Assembly: GCF_052116305.1 (NCBI RefSeq)
Contig: NZ_JBQKLI010000013.1
Location: 1-64,000, forward strand
Direction: 5' to 3'
DNA length: 64,000 nt
Source: JBQKLI01 sp012798975
Lineage (GTDB): Bacteria; Bacillota; Clostridia; Tissierellales; Peptoniphilaceae
The position numbers were made by a program, and so were the translations under genes. Under the pieces are notes generated by a model. It did not search any database. It saw only the letters and a list, made by a program, of their open reading frames with translations, and was not told where the DNA came from. Shown piece after piece: positions 26,501 to 34,174 of this stretch. The first letter of the stretch is position 1; every line of letters begins with the position of its first letter.

Positions 26501-26996
26501 AGAATATATTCAGTATAAAAAAGAAAAAGGCGACTTCAGCCATATGGACTCTGCCATCTTCTTCCATGGTTTAAACGAAGGAGATACAAGAGAAGTTCAG
26601 CTGGAAGAAGGTAAAATCCTGATTATCAAACTTGTAGAAATCGGAAAAATCGATGAAACAGGCAACAGAAGCCTTACATTCGAAGTAAACGGCAGCCGCC
26701 GGGAAATAAAAGTATTCGACGAAACAAGTACAGTTGTCGCAAAAGACGACTTTGTTCAAATAGCCGACCCGTCCAACAAATTGGAAATCGGCGCCAGCAT
26801 TCCAGGAGCTGTAGTGAAGCTTCTTGTCGCTGAAGGGGACAAAGTAGAAGAAAACCAGCCTCTAATGATTGTAGAAGCGATGAAAATGGAAACAAATCTC
26901 GTATCCAAAGTTTCCGGCGTTATCGAAACGATCGTTGTAAAAGAAGGCGATATGGTAGAAAGCGGACAGCTTTTAATAAAATTAAAAGAAGACTAA
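23562..26996 (+). CDS. pyc: Pyruvate carboxylase
   Basis: 1144-residue biotin enzyme that makes oxaloacetate from pyruvate, bicarbonate and ATP. Domains in order: biotin carboxylase (about 1-450; KILVANRGEIAIRIFRACQ, ATP-grasp AAGGGGRGMR), carboxyltransferase (about 530-800; LLTDTTMRDAHQSLMATR with metal ligands, HTHDTTGNG), allosteric/PC tetramerisation linker, and C-terminal biotinyl domain with VEAMKMETN. The length equals that of single-chain pyruvate carboxylases. Monocistronic with its own terminator; lies beside acetolactate synthase, another pyruvate consumer. Confidence 0.95.
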   Translation: MNKIKKILVANRGEIAIRIFRACQELGIQCVAIYSEEDKTALFRTKADESYQIGKGLSPLAAYLNMEEIIQLAKNKNVDAIHPGYGFLSENSEFARLCKKNGIIFIGPNPEVMDSLGDKIKSKIVAKSADVPTIPGIEKPIKTEKEAYEFARECGYPVMIKAAAGGGGRGMRIVHKEENLLSEFINAQSEARKAFGNDSMFIEKYLKHPKHIEVQILGDEYGNVVHLHERDCSIQRRHQKVIEYTPAFYISEELREKICNDAIKIAKKVNYSCAGTVEFLVDADDNHYFIEVNPRIQVEHTITEMVTGIDLVQSQILVADGLPLASDEIGIHGQEDIQPRGYAIQCRVTTEDPVNDFAPDNGRIDVYRSGSGFGIRLDGGNGYVGSVITPFYDSLLVKIISFSRTFEDTINKAARSLRESKISGVKTNIGFLLNVLNTEEFRKGQCDTGFISNNPSLFQVKPRNDRELKVLNYIGNIVVNDNTRIARDFNPPTVPDIQSNVKYAGTKQILDTRGPEGLTDWVHEQKQLLLTDTTMRDAHQSLMATRMRTSDMLKIAPAISQNMNKLFSLEMWGGATFDVAYRFLKEDPWERLIELRKRIPNILFQMLLRGNNTVGYKNYPDNVVRAFVKGAAESGIDVFRVFDSLNWIEGMRYAMDQVLESGKVLEGTICYTGDILDEKRDKYSLEYYVKMAKEIEKAGAHILGIKDMSALLKPYAAKKLVNALKNEISIPIQLHTHDTTGNGVATVLQAAEAGVDIADTAINSMSGLTSQPALNSVIAALEGTERATSINVDKAEDISKYWADVRPIYQNFESDLKSGTTEIYKYEIPGGQYSNLKPQVESFGLGSHFKEVKEMYKGVNDMLGDIVKVTPSSKMVGDMAIFMVQNELTPEDIVEKGHDLTYPDSVVSYFKGMMGQPEGGFPEDLQKIVLKGEEPITVRAGELLEPQDFAADRAYLKETYDFEPTQQDLIAYALYPKVFEEYIQYKKEKGDFSHMDSAIFFHGLNEGDTREVQLEEGKILIIKLVEIGKIDETGNRSLTFEVNGSRREIKVFDETSTVVAKDDFVQIADPSNKLEIGASIPGAVVKLLVAEGDKVEENQPLMIVEAMKMETNLVSKVSGVIETIVVKEGDMVESGQLLIKLKED

Positions 26997-26997
26997 T

Positions 26998-27037
26998 AAA
27001 AAAGGCTATTCAGCAAATTGCTGAATTGCCTTTTTTT
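26998..27037 (+). terminator. pyc terminator
   Basis: AAAAGGCTATTCAGCA-AAT-TGCTGAATTGCCTTTTTTT, a near-perfect stem with T7. Confidence 0.9.
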
Positions 27038-27107
27038 GTTTTTTAATAGAATTTATTATAAAGATGTAGTATATCAGGCACCGGAATGATAATCTGTTCT
27101 TATGCTT

Positions 27108-27172
27108 AAGCAGAAAAATGAACGTATCTCTCATTTTTCCTCTGCAACTCTACTCTATCACTCTTTCACTTT
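27108..27172. repeat. Dispersed MITE-like repeat, copy E (right end only)
   Basis: GCAGAAAAATGAACGTATCT, CTCATTTTTCCTCTGCAACT and CTATCACTCTTTCACTTTTC match the right ends of copies A, C and D with a few changes. It abuts the stop of the UspA gene. Confidence 0.65.
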
Positions 27173-27181
27173 TCTTTACCT

Positions 27182-27619
27182 CTATTTCACAATAAATACG
27201 CTGCAGCGTGCATGCTGAGAAACATATTTGGAAGAAGAACCCAAGAAAACGCTTTTCACGCTGCCGTAGCCTCGGCTTCCCATAATTATACAGTCCGCCT
27301 CTTCGCGCAGGGCCTGTTCTACAATTCTTGCACTTACATCTCCCACATCTACCACAGTCGTTACTTTTTCAGGATAAGGAAAAGAATCTGCCAGCTTTTT
27401 AAGCCAATGGCGGTTGTCTTCTAATAACACTTCAGACTCCTCTTTCTCCGGCTCTTCCTCTCTCTTTATACGTACATCGTCGGGCATATAGTTCCCGCCG
27501 TCTTCCAAGTTCGTATACAACAGGACATTGCTTTTAAAACACCGTTGAAGTTCTTTCGCTTGTTCTACAGCTTTTCCGGCTATCTTTGAACCGTCCGTCG
27601 CTACCAATAACTTTTTCAT
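27182..27619 (-). CDS. Universal stress protein, UspA family
   Basis: 145 residues with KKLLVATDGSKIAGKAVEQA at the start and the ATP-binding G-x2-G-x9-G-S motif (GSRGYGSVKSVFLGSSSKYV) near the C terminus, ending CSVFIVK. A single Usp domain of normal length. It follows the DUF1622 gene, separated by a large terminator hairpin. Function in stress survival is inferred from the family. Confidence 0.88.
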   Translation of the reverse strand: MKKLLVATDGSKIAGKAVEQAKELQRCFKSNVLLYTNLEDGGNYMPDDVRIKREEEPEKEESEVLLEDNRHWLKKLADSFPYPEKVTTVVDVGDVSARIVEQALREEADCIIMGSRGYGSVKSVFLGSSSKYVSQHARCSVFIVK

Positions 27620-27638
27620 AATAACCTCCTCAAATAAA

Positions 27639-27697
27639 AAGAATCGTTTCTATTACTAATAGGGATACCCCCTATCCCTAATACTCAAACGATTCTT
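27639..27697 (-). terminator. Large two-part terminator hairpin after DUF1622
   Basis: AAGAATCGTTT pairs with AAACGATTCTT, enclosing an inner TAGGGATA/TATCCCTA hairpin. On the complement a TTTTTATTT tail follows. Confidence 0.8.
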
Positions 27698-27706
27698 ACT
27701 CATGTT

Positions 27707-28126
27707 TTATATGTTTTTTTCTGTATCTTCTTCTTGCTTTGCTGAATAAGAAGCCTTTCGCTGTCTTTCAGTATCAATTTTATGATCCATCAACGTTTCT
27801 TCTTTCTGCTTTAATTTATGATTCATCTCCCAGTGGATTAAGACTGTCATAAATACCCGGATCAATATTAATGCAGCTACTTCCACCAGCTGTCGGATAT
27901 CCCGATAAGCAATCGTCTTGAGAATTTCAGCCCCTAAAAGAATTTCCAAAGCATTTGCCAATCCCAAGTTCATGGTGGCATCTCTTTCCGTATGAGCAAA
28001 ATCAAATTTGTATTTTACTATAATATTATACATTTCTTTTAAAACAGTAACAACAATTACCATAATTCCGCAAAACTCGATCCCCGCTGCCACTATCGGG
28101 ATAAACCCCGTCATAAAATCGTGCAT
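27707..28126 (-). CDS. DUF1622 membrane protein
   Basis: 139 residues with three hydrophobic helices; AGIEFCGIMVIVVTVLKEMY and NLGLANALEILLGAEILKTIAYR match the DUF1622 family, followed by VEVAALILIRVFMTVLIHWEM. The charged C-terminal 35 residues are hydrophilic. Function unknown. Confidence 0.82.
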   Translation of the reverse strand: MHDFMTGFIPIVAAGIEFCGIMVIVVTVLKEMYNIIVKYKFDFAHTERDATMNLGLANALEILLGAEILKTIAYRDIRQLVEVAALILIRVFMTVLIHWEMNHKLKQKEETLMDHKIDTERQRKASYSAKQEEDTEKNI

Positions 28127-28240
28127 CCCATCCTCCTAAAAATTTCACCTTACTATCCTTCTAATGTATAACAAACAATGTCCCTTTACAGCTCTCGATT
28201 TGTAAAATACTTTTTCAATCTTTCCGCTCTTTTCCTAATG

Positions 28241-28291
28241 CCTGGGTGCCAAAGGCATCCCGCCTAGAGCCTAGGTTGCGCAGCAATCCCG
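28241..28291. repeat. Tandem hairpin repeat array 1 (two 22-bp units)
   Basis: Unit 1 CCTGGGTGCCAAAGG... (28241-28262) and unit 2 CCTAGGTTGCGCAGC... (28270-28291) are separated by the 7-mer CCTAGAG. Each is CCT-rr-stem-loop-stem-TCCCG with stems TGCC/GGCA and TTGC/GCAA. The following CCTATTTCTTC supplies the stop codon of nfo. Confidence 0.75.
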
Positions 28292-28292
28292 C

Positions 28293-29123
28293 CTATTTCT
28301 TCAATCCCCTCAACAAAGCAATCTCTTTTTCATAGCCTTCGATTTCATTCGGTGTTTCAAGTATCATGGGGAGCTTCTCAAGAACAGGATGGTTCACTAT
28401 ATTTTCAAAGGTAGACAACCCAAGCGTTCCTTCTCCGATTTTTTCATGACGGTCTTTCGCAGCACCTCGTTCGTTTTTGCTGTCGTTTAGATGAAGGGCC
28501 ATTAGTTTATCGAGTCCGATAATCTCGTCAAACTCCTTTAACACTCCGTCAAGATCGTTTACAATATCGTATCCTCCGTCATTCACATGGCAGGTATCCA
28601 AACAGACTCCCACAAGATGAGGGTAGTTTACTCTGGAGATAATTTCCTGAAGTTCCTCAAAATTCCGTCCTACTTCTGTGCCTTTTCCCGCCATAGACTC
28701 TAAAAGCACCATCGTTTTCTGCTCTTCCCATAAAACAGTATTGAGCATATTTACAATCTCATCGATTCCTTTTTCTGCCCCCTGCTTTACATGACTTCCC
28801 GGATGAAAATTATAGTAATGACCCGGAGTATATTCCATTCTCTCTAGATCTTCTTTCATGGCAAGCTTTGCAAATTCCTTTGTCTTCTCCGTATTGCTTG
28901 CGCCGTTGAGAGTATAAGGAGCATGAGCTACTAAAGGACCGAAATGGTGTTCCTTTAAAAAGGTGTTCATCCGCTCCATATCCTCTATATCAAGCTTTCT
29001 TGCTTTTCCGCCCCTCGGATTTCTTGTGAAGTAGGCAAAGGTGTTTGCCCCAATAGAATGAGCCTGCTTTGCAATGGCTTCATAGCCTTTGCTGATCGAT
29101 AAATGTGAACCTATATATAACAT
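28293..29123 (-). CDS. nfo: Endonuclease IV (AP endonuclease)
   Basis: 276-residue TIM-barrel zinc enzyme that cleaves 5' of abasic sites. Recognised by GSHLSISKGYEAIA, NFHPGSHV, VLLESMAGKGTEVG, VCLDTCHVNDGGYD and HLNDSKNERGAAKDRHEKIGEG, which hold the metal ligands. Its stop codon lies in the edge of the hairpin array. Normal length; monocistronic after the ZIP gene and its terminator. Confidence 0.94.
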   Translation of the reverse strand: MLYIGSHLSISKGYEAIAKQAHSIGANTFAYFTRNPRGGKARKLDIEDMERMNTFLKEHHFGPLVAHAPYTLNGASNTEKTKEFAKLAMKEDLERMEYTPGHYYNFHPGSHVKQGAEKGIDEIVNMLNTVLWEEQKTMVLLESMAGKGTEVGRNFEELQEIISRVNYPHLVGVCLDTCHVNDGGYDIVNDLDGVLKEFDEIIGLDKLMALHLNDSKNERGAAKDRHEKIGEGTLGLSTFENIVNHPVLEKLPMILETPNEIEGYEKEIALLRGLKK

Positions 29124-29144
29124 AAATTTTCCTTTCTTCCTATG

Positions 29145-29170
29145 AAAAAACTGCCTGATTTCTCAAGCAG
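29145..29170 (-). terminator. ZIP transporter terminator
   Basis: On the complement CTGCTTGA-GAAA-TCAGGCAG (one mismatch) followed by T6. Confidence 0.85.
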
Positions 29171-29171
29171 C

Positions 29172-29987
29172 TTATAAAATAATCAAACTAATAGCCATCA
29201 CGATCATTCCTGCGATAAGGCCTCCGATGGCAATATGATGCTCTGCATATTTTTCTGCTGTCGGCAATAATTCATCGATAGAAATATAAACCATAATCCC
29301 TGCTACAAGGGCAAAGACAATTCCAAAGATTGTATCATTCAAGAAGGGTCTTAAAATCAAAAATCCTACCAGTGCTCCGATGGGCTCTGCCAAACCAGAA
29401 GCAAAGGACCAAAGAATCGCCTTTTTCTTGTCTCCAGTGGCATAATAGATCGGTGCGCTTACAACGATTCCTTCCGGAATATTATGAATCGCAATCGCTA
29501 CAGCTATACTAAATCCCAAGGCAGGATCCACGATTGCCGCCATAAAGGTAGCCAACCCCTCTGGGAAGTTGTGGATGGCGATAGCCGTCGCTGAAAGTTT
29601 CCCCATCTTAAGAAGTTCGCCTTTTTTCTGATTTTCCTTCGCTTCTTCCGCATCCGCTTCCAGTTCGTCTTCATCTCTATACTCGTGGGGATTTGTCTCT
29701 TCTGGAATAACAAAGTCCATCACCGCTATCAAAGCAATCCCTCCAAAAAAGGCTAAGGTTGCAATAATATCCGCCCCCTGATCTCCTCGTCCATTAGTTA
29801 AAGATTCTATAGCTTTCGGCATAATCTCCATAAAAGAAACATATATCATAACCCCTGCCGAAAATCCCAAGGAACCCGAGAGAAATTTATCATTATTTCC
29901 GCCGCGAAATGCGATAATTCCGCCAATTCCGGTAGAAATCCCTGCAAATAGCGTTAATGCAAATGCCATTAAAACATTCGAATCCAA
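29172..29987 (-). CDS. zupT: ZIP-family metal transporter (ZupT-like)
   Basis: 271 residues, eight helices. The metal-binding helix 4 HNFPEGLATFMAA and helix 5 HNIPEGIVVSAP are canonical for ZIP proteins; an acidic loop (EETNPHEYRDEDELEADAEE) precedes them. It imports Zn2+ and possibly Fe/Mn. GxSAGVMIYVSFMEI is the conserved helix 2. Regulation is not visible. Confidence 0.92.
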   Translation of the reverse strand: MDSNVLMAFALTLFAGISTGIGGIIAFRGGNNDKFLSGSLGFSAGVMIYVSFMEIMPKAIESLTNGRGDQGADIIATLAFFGGIALIAVMDFVIPEETNPHEYRDEDELEADAEEAKENQKKGELLKMGKLSATAIAIHNFPEGLATFMAAIVDPALGFSIAVAIAIHNIPEGIVVSAPIYYATGDKKKAILWSFASGLAEPIGALVGFLILRPFLNDTIFGIVFALVAGIMVYISIDELLPTAEKYAEHHIAIGGLIAGMIVMAISLIIL

Positions 29988-30167
29988 GTCAACACCTGCT
30001 TTCTTTACAAAATCAATACTTTATATACTATACCCCATTTATAATGATTGTAAAAGCTCTTCTCTCTCTATTTCTACTTTTCCTTGATTTACAGCCTTTC
30101 TTCCGATATACTAGATGAGGTTTTAACAATTTTTTACAAACAACAATCTATATATAAGCGAGGAAAT

Positions 30168-31763
30168 ATGATAACAGTAAGCGAATTAAGCCTTAGTTTT
30201 CAAGGAGAGAAATTATTTGACGATGTAAATCTTGTCTTTTCACCGGGAAACTGCTATGGCGTTATCGGTGCTAATGGTGCCGGAAAATCAACATTTTTAA
30301 GAGTTTTAGAAGGAAAAATAGAGCCGGATACAGGCCATGTGTCCATTGCCCCGAACCACCGCATGAGCGTTTTAGAGCAGGACCACTTTAAATATGATGA
30401 AGAAAATGTAATCGACACTGTCTTAATGGGAAACCCGAGACTTGTAGAGATTCAAAGACAAAAGGATGCCCTGTATGCAAAACCGGATTTCACTGAGGAA
30501 GACGGAATCCTTGCAGGACAGTTGGAAGAAGAATTTGCCCAAATGGACGGATGGTCGGCAGAAGCAGAAGCCGCTTCCCTTCTACAAGGAATCGGAATCG
30601 ATACGTCTTTCCATACTCAAAAAATGAGCGAGCTTTCCGGTAAAGACAAAGTAAAGGTTCTTCTTGCAAAAACACTTTTTGGAAAACCTGAGATTCTCCT
30701 TCTAGACGAGCCTACCAACGACTTGGATATCAAGACTATCTTATGGCTTCAAGAGTTTTTAAAAGACTACGAAGGAACTGTAATTGTCGTATCCCACGAC
30801 CGTTATTTCCTAAATGATATCTGTACCCATATGGTAGATATCGACTATAAAAAAATCCGAATCTTTGTAGGAAACTACGACTTCTGGTACGAATCCAGCC
30901 AGCTGGCAGCTAAAATGATTAAAGATGCCAACAAGAAGAAGGAAGATAAGATCAAAGAACTTCAGAGCTTTATTCAGCGTTTCTCCGCCAACAAATCAAA
31001 ATCAAAACAAGCTACAAGCCGTAAGAAGCTATTAGAAAAAATAGAACTGGACGATATACAACCTTCTTCAAGACGCTATCCTTTTGTAGGATTTGAAATC
31101 GGAAGAGAACTTGGAAAAGAAGTGCTTCTCGTTGAAAATCTAAGCAAGACTATCGACGGAGTAGAGCTTCTTAAGGATATTACTTTTAGAATCAACCCTT
31201 ATGAAAAAGTAGGCTTTATCGGAAACGAACTGTCCATTACTACGCTTTTCCAAATCCTTTCCGGAGAAATGGAACCGGACAGCGGTACGGTTAAATGGGG
31301 TAAAACAGTAACTCTATCCTATTTCCCGAAGGACAATGCAAAGTATTTTGAATCCTCTAAGCTTAACCTTGTAGAATGGCTTAGACAATATTCGAAAGAC
31401 CCTATGGAAAGCTACTTAAGAGGATTCCTAGGTAAAATGCTGTTCTCTGGAGACGATGTCTATAAACCGACAAATGTCCTTTCCGGAGGAGAAAAAGTCC
31501 GTATGATGCTTTCAAGAATGATGCTTAACGATGCCAACACCATCATCCTGGATCAGCCTACAAGCCACTTGGATCTAGAGTCCATCGTCGCTGTAAACAA
31601 CGGCCTTATTTCTTTCAAAGGAAATATCTTTTTCTCCAGCCACGATACAGAATTTATGGATACTATTGCAAACCGCATTATCCATATCGAAGACGACACC
31701 TTCGAAAACCATCTTATGAGCTATCATGAGTATATAGAGAAGTTCATTGAGAATAAAGAGTAA
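30168..31763 (+). CDS. ABC-F family ATPase (YkpA/YbiT-like)
   Basis: 531 residues with two ATP-binding cassettes and no membrane segment; ABC-F proteins act on the ribosome. First cassette: GANGAGKST (about 36-44) and LLLDEPTNDLD. The linker (about 245-305) is Lys-rich and ends KQATSRKKLLEKIEL. Second cassette is degenerate: Walker A reads GNELSITT (about 347) and the catalytic Glu is Gln in LDQPTSHLDLES (about 463); its signature FSSHD and LSGGEKVRMML are kept. The first signature reads LSGKDKV. Similar features occur in the YkpA-type subfamily as far as I recall. The start at 30168 has GAGG upstream; the frame could extend 28 codons earlier without a good site. Confidence 0.88.
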   Translation: MITVSELSLSFQGEKLFDDVNLVFSPGNCYGVIGANGAGKSTFLRVLEGKIEPDTGHVSIAPNHRMSVLEQDHFKYDEENVIDTVLMGNPRLVEIQRQKDALYAKPDFTEEDGILAGQLEEEFAQMDGWSAEAEAASLLQGIGIDTSFHTQKMSELSGKDKVKVLLAKTLFGKPEILLLDEPTNDLDIKTILWLQEFLKDYEGTVIVVSHDRYFLNDICTHMVDIDYKKIRIFVGNYDFWYESSQLAAKMIKDANKKKEDKIKELQSFIQRFSANKSKSKQATSRKKLLEKIELDDIQPSSRRYPFVGFEIGRELGKEVLLVENLSKTIDGVELLKDITFRINPYEKVGFIGNELSITTLFQILSGEMEPDSGTVKWGKTVTLSYFPKDNAKYFESSKLNLVEWLRQYSKDPMESYLRGFLGKMLFSGDDVYKPTNVLSGGEKVRMMLSRMMLNDANTIILDQPTSHLDLESIVAVNNGLISFKGNIFFSSHDTEFMDTIANRIIHIEDDTFENHLMSYHEYIEKFIENKE

Positions 31764-31764
31764 C

Positions 31765-31803
31765 AAAAAGCTGTTAGAATCTACAGGTTCTAACAGCTTT
31801 TTC
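31765..31803 (+). terminator. ABC-F gene terminator
   Basis: AAAAAGCTGTTAGAA and TTCTAACAGCTTTTT form a perfect 15-bp stem. Confidence 0.92.
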
Positions 31804-31837
31804 TTATTCTTCATTAATCCTTTAGGGGATTCTCCTC

Positions 31838-32019
31838 CTAGCCGCTAATCTCCACAGCGTCTTTCGGACAGATTGTACTGCAGCGGCCGCATTTCATACA
31901 GTCTTGGTTCTTCACTTCCGCCTTTTTTCTATTAATTATAAATTATTCCGGGGACAATCCTCAATACACATTCGGCACCCTGTACATTTCTCTCTATCTA
32001 TAGATATTATATGCTCCAT
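31838..32019 (-). pseudogene. 2[4Fe-4S] ferredoxin, frameshifted
   Basis: From the ATG at 32019: MEHIISIDREKCTGCRMCIE then DCPRNNL and a TAA stop. In another frame it resumes as INRKKAEVKNQDCMKCGRCS then TICPKDAVEISG and a stop. Together this is a complete bacterial 2[4Fe-4S] ferredoxin of about 60 residues with all eight cluster Cys, broken only by a small frameshift between the two halves in AATTTATAATTAAT. It could be a decaying gene or a sequence error. The layout is also that of the ferredoxin part of nitroreductase fusions, but the frame ends here. Confidence 0.75.
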
Positions 32020-32225
32020 TCTTTTTTCCTTTCAATAAAGTATTCGCAGCTTCCCATATGCTTTCTTTTAAAAGACCCTCTGTTAAAATCGGATTACCCG
32101 TTTATTTATTTAAACCATTATATAATTATGAAAACCCAGGACAGCATTGTTATAGCAATCTTTTACCAATGGTTTTACAATTCTCTTAAGGGTTCTTTGC
32201 ACCTTTTCATGTAATTATCTGCAGC

Positions 32226-32250
32226 AAAAAACCCGGGTACTCCGGGTTTA
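32226..32250 (-). terminator. ABC exporter operon terminator
   Basis: On the complement AAACCCGGAGTACCCGGGTT followed by T5, overlapping the stop codon. Confidence 0.85.
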
Positions 32251-34173
32251 TTGTTCATACTGCAGTTCATAAAGCACTTTAAAGATACCATCCTTTTCGA
32301 TCAGCTCTTCCCGATTGCCTTCTTCGGCGATTTCACCATGGCTTAGGACGATGATATTATCTGCGTCGGCTATGGTGGAGATTCGGTGGGCAATGGCAAT
32401 GGTGGTACGGCTTTTGCTCATTTTGTTTAGGGCTTCTTGGATCATAAGCTCTGTTTCTGTGTCGATATTCGCTGTGGCTTCATCGAGGATCAGGATTCCA
32501 GGATCTCGAACCAGGGTTCTAGCGAAGGACAGCAGCTGTCGTTCTCCTGCAGAGAATGTGGCTCCCCGTTCCATCACAGGGGTTTCCAGTCCTTCTGGAA
32601 GTCTTTCGATAAATCCTGTAAGGTTTACGTCTTTTATAGCTTGTTCTACCGTTTCTCTCGAGATCTCAGGATTTCCCAAGGTGATATTATCGTAAATGGT
32701 TCCTGTGAAAAGGAACACATCCTGCTGTACAAATCCGATGAACTTTCGGATCTCTTCCGGATCGTATTCCATAATATCGACATCGTCGAAAAGAATCTGT
32801 CCTTTCTGGATTTCGTAATATCTTCCGATAAGGTTTATGATGGAAGATTTCCCAGCTCCTGTGGCGCCGACGAAGGCTACCAGTTCGCAGGGTTCTATTA
32901 CAAAGGATACGTCTTTCAATACCCATTCTTCTTTTACATAGGCAAACCATACATTTTTAAATTCGATTTTTCCTCGGAAGTTTTCAATTTTTCTTTTTCC
33001 AAAAAGTCCTGCCATTTCGTTGTCTTCATTTAAAAGACTGAAGATTCGATCTGAAGAAGTACTCGCAGACTGATAGACATTATAGGTTTCTGCCAAGTTT
33101 AGAATCGGCATAAAAAACTGCTGTATATAGTCGACAAAGGCATACAACACCCCAAAGCTTATGGTCTGTGCCAGATAACCTCTTCCTCCAAAGTAGATCA
33201 GAAGACTGATAGCAAGAGCTCTTATAAGCTCGATTCCCGGACGAAACATGGAGAATAAAAGTACTTCTCTTCTCGTTGCATTCCGATAATCTCTGTTTTC
33301 AATATCGAATTCTTTATAGATTCCTTTTTCCCGATTCAAAATCTGAATCATCCGCATTCCGGAAAGGTCTTCGGAAAGGTGGTTGTTTATTTTTGACAAG
33401 ACACTTCTTTCCCATTGATAGACTTTTCGAACCTGTTTTCGGAAAAGCACGGAGATCAGCACAATAACAGGTGTGATCAACAAAACAAAAAAGGCCAATC
33501 GCATATCCATAGAAAACATAATCACAAGGATTCCTGCAACCATAATAAGATTTCGAATCAGTCCGCTTAACACAGAGACAAAGAGTTCGTTAAGATTCTC
33601 TGTATCGTTGGTCACTCTTGTGACAAGATTTCCTAAGGGCCTTGTATCGAAAAATTTCATAGACTGGTTTAAAAGCCTAGCGTATAGATCTTTTCTCAGC
33701 TTATAAATGATGGACTGCCCTGTACGGTTTAAAAGATAAACCTGCCCATAGCTTAGGGCAAATCCTGAAACCACCGTAAGAAGATAAATGAGAGCAAGAG
33801 TGATAACGCCTCTAAAATCTCCCTGCCTTAGATTCATCACCTGGTCTTCGTTTAGAAGAACACCGGATTCCGGATTATTCTGATCTGTTGTCCAGTAAAA
33901 TCCTTTTTCTGTCTGAACAAGATAGTACTCGCCCTTTTCTCCTTCTTCCATTCTTGTAAACCGGCTGCCGTTGAGCTCGATCTCGCCGTCGGCACTTTCT
34001 CTATAAGACTGGTCCAATACGTCGATATGATCATCGATAGCTACCTGCAGGATTTTCGGGCGAAGCAGGTTGAATCCCGTTACTACAAGGATAAGGAGGA
34101 TAACCACTAGAAACTGCTTCCAATGGGGTTTTAAATAATCTTTTAGATGATAATCATTGAAGTCTTGATCCAT
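32248..34173 (-). CDS. ABC exporter half-transporter, canonical-site subunit
   Basis: 641 residues: six-helix ABC1 membrane domain with an extra extracytoplasmic insert of about 65 residues after helix 1 (about 45-110, containing YYLVQTEKGFYWTT), then an ATPase domain with GATGAGKSS, signature FSAGERQLLSF and Walker B ILILDEATANID with the catalytic Glu intact. The partner gene lies one base upstream. Such heterodimers (BmrCD, LmrCD, YheHI type) export drugs or lipids. The insert resembles that in YheH-like subunits. Confidence 0.9.
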   Translation of the reverse strand: MDQDFNDYHLKDYLKPHWKQFLVVILLILVVTGFNLLRPKILQVAIDDHIDVLDQSYRESADGEIELNGSRFTRMEEGEKGEYYLVQTEKGFYWTTDQNNPESGVLLNEDQVMNLRQGDFRGVITLALIYLLTVVSGFALSYGQVYLLNRTGQSIIYKLRKDLYARLLNQSMKFFDTRPLGNLVTRVTNDTENLNELFVSVLSGLIRNLIMVAGILVIMFSMDMRLAFFVLLITPVIVLISVLFRKQVRKVYQWERSVLSKINNHLSEDLSGMRMIQILNREKGIYKEFDIENRDYRNATRREVLLFSMFRPGIELIRALAISLLIYFGGRGYLAQTISFGVLYAFVDYIQQFFMPILNLAETYNVYQSASTSSDRIFSLLNEDNEMAGLFGKRKIENFRGKIEFKNVWFAYVKEEWVLKDVSFVIEPCELVAFVGATGAGKSSIINLIGRYYEIQKGQILFDDVDIMEYDPEEIRKFIGFVQQDVFLFTGTIYDNITLGNPEISRETVEQAIKDVNLTGFIERLPEGLETPVMERGATFSAGERQLLSFARTLVRDPGILILDEATANIDTETELMIQEALNKMSKSRTTIAIAHRISTIADADNIIVLSHGEIAEEGNREELIEKDGIFKVLYELQYEQ

Positions 34174-34174
34174 A

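Noticed and set aside
32020..32225. Gene in the gap before the ABC exporter terminator
   Set aside because: All frames are short and lack ribosome binding sites; nothing recognisable was found.
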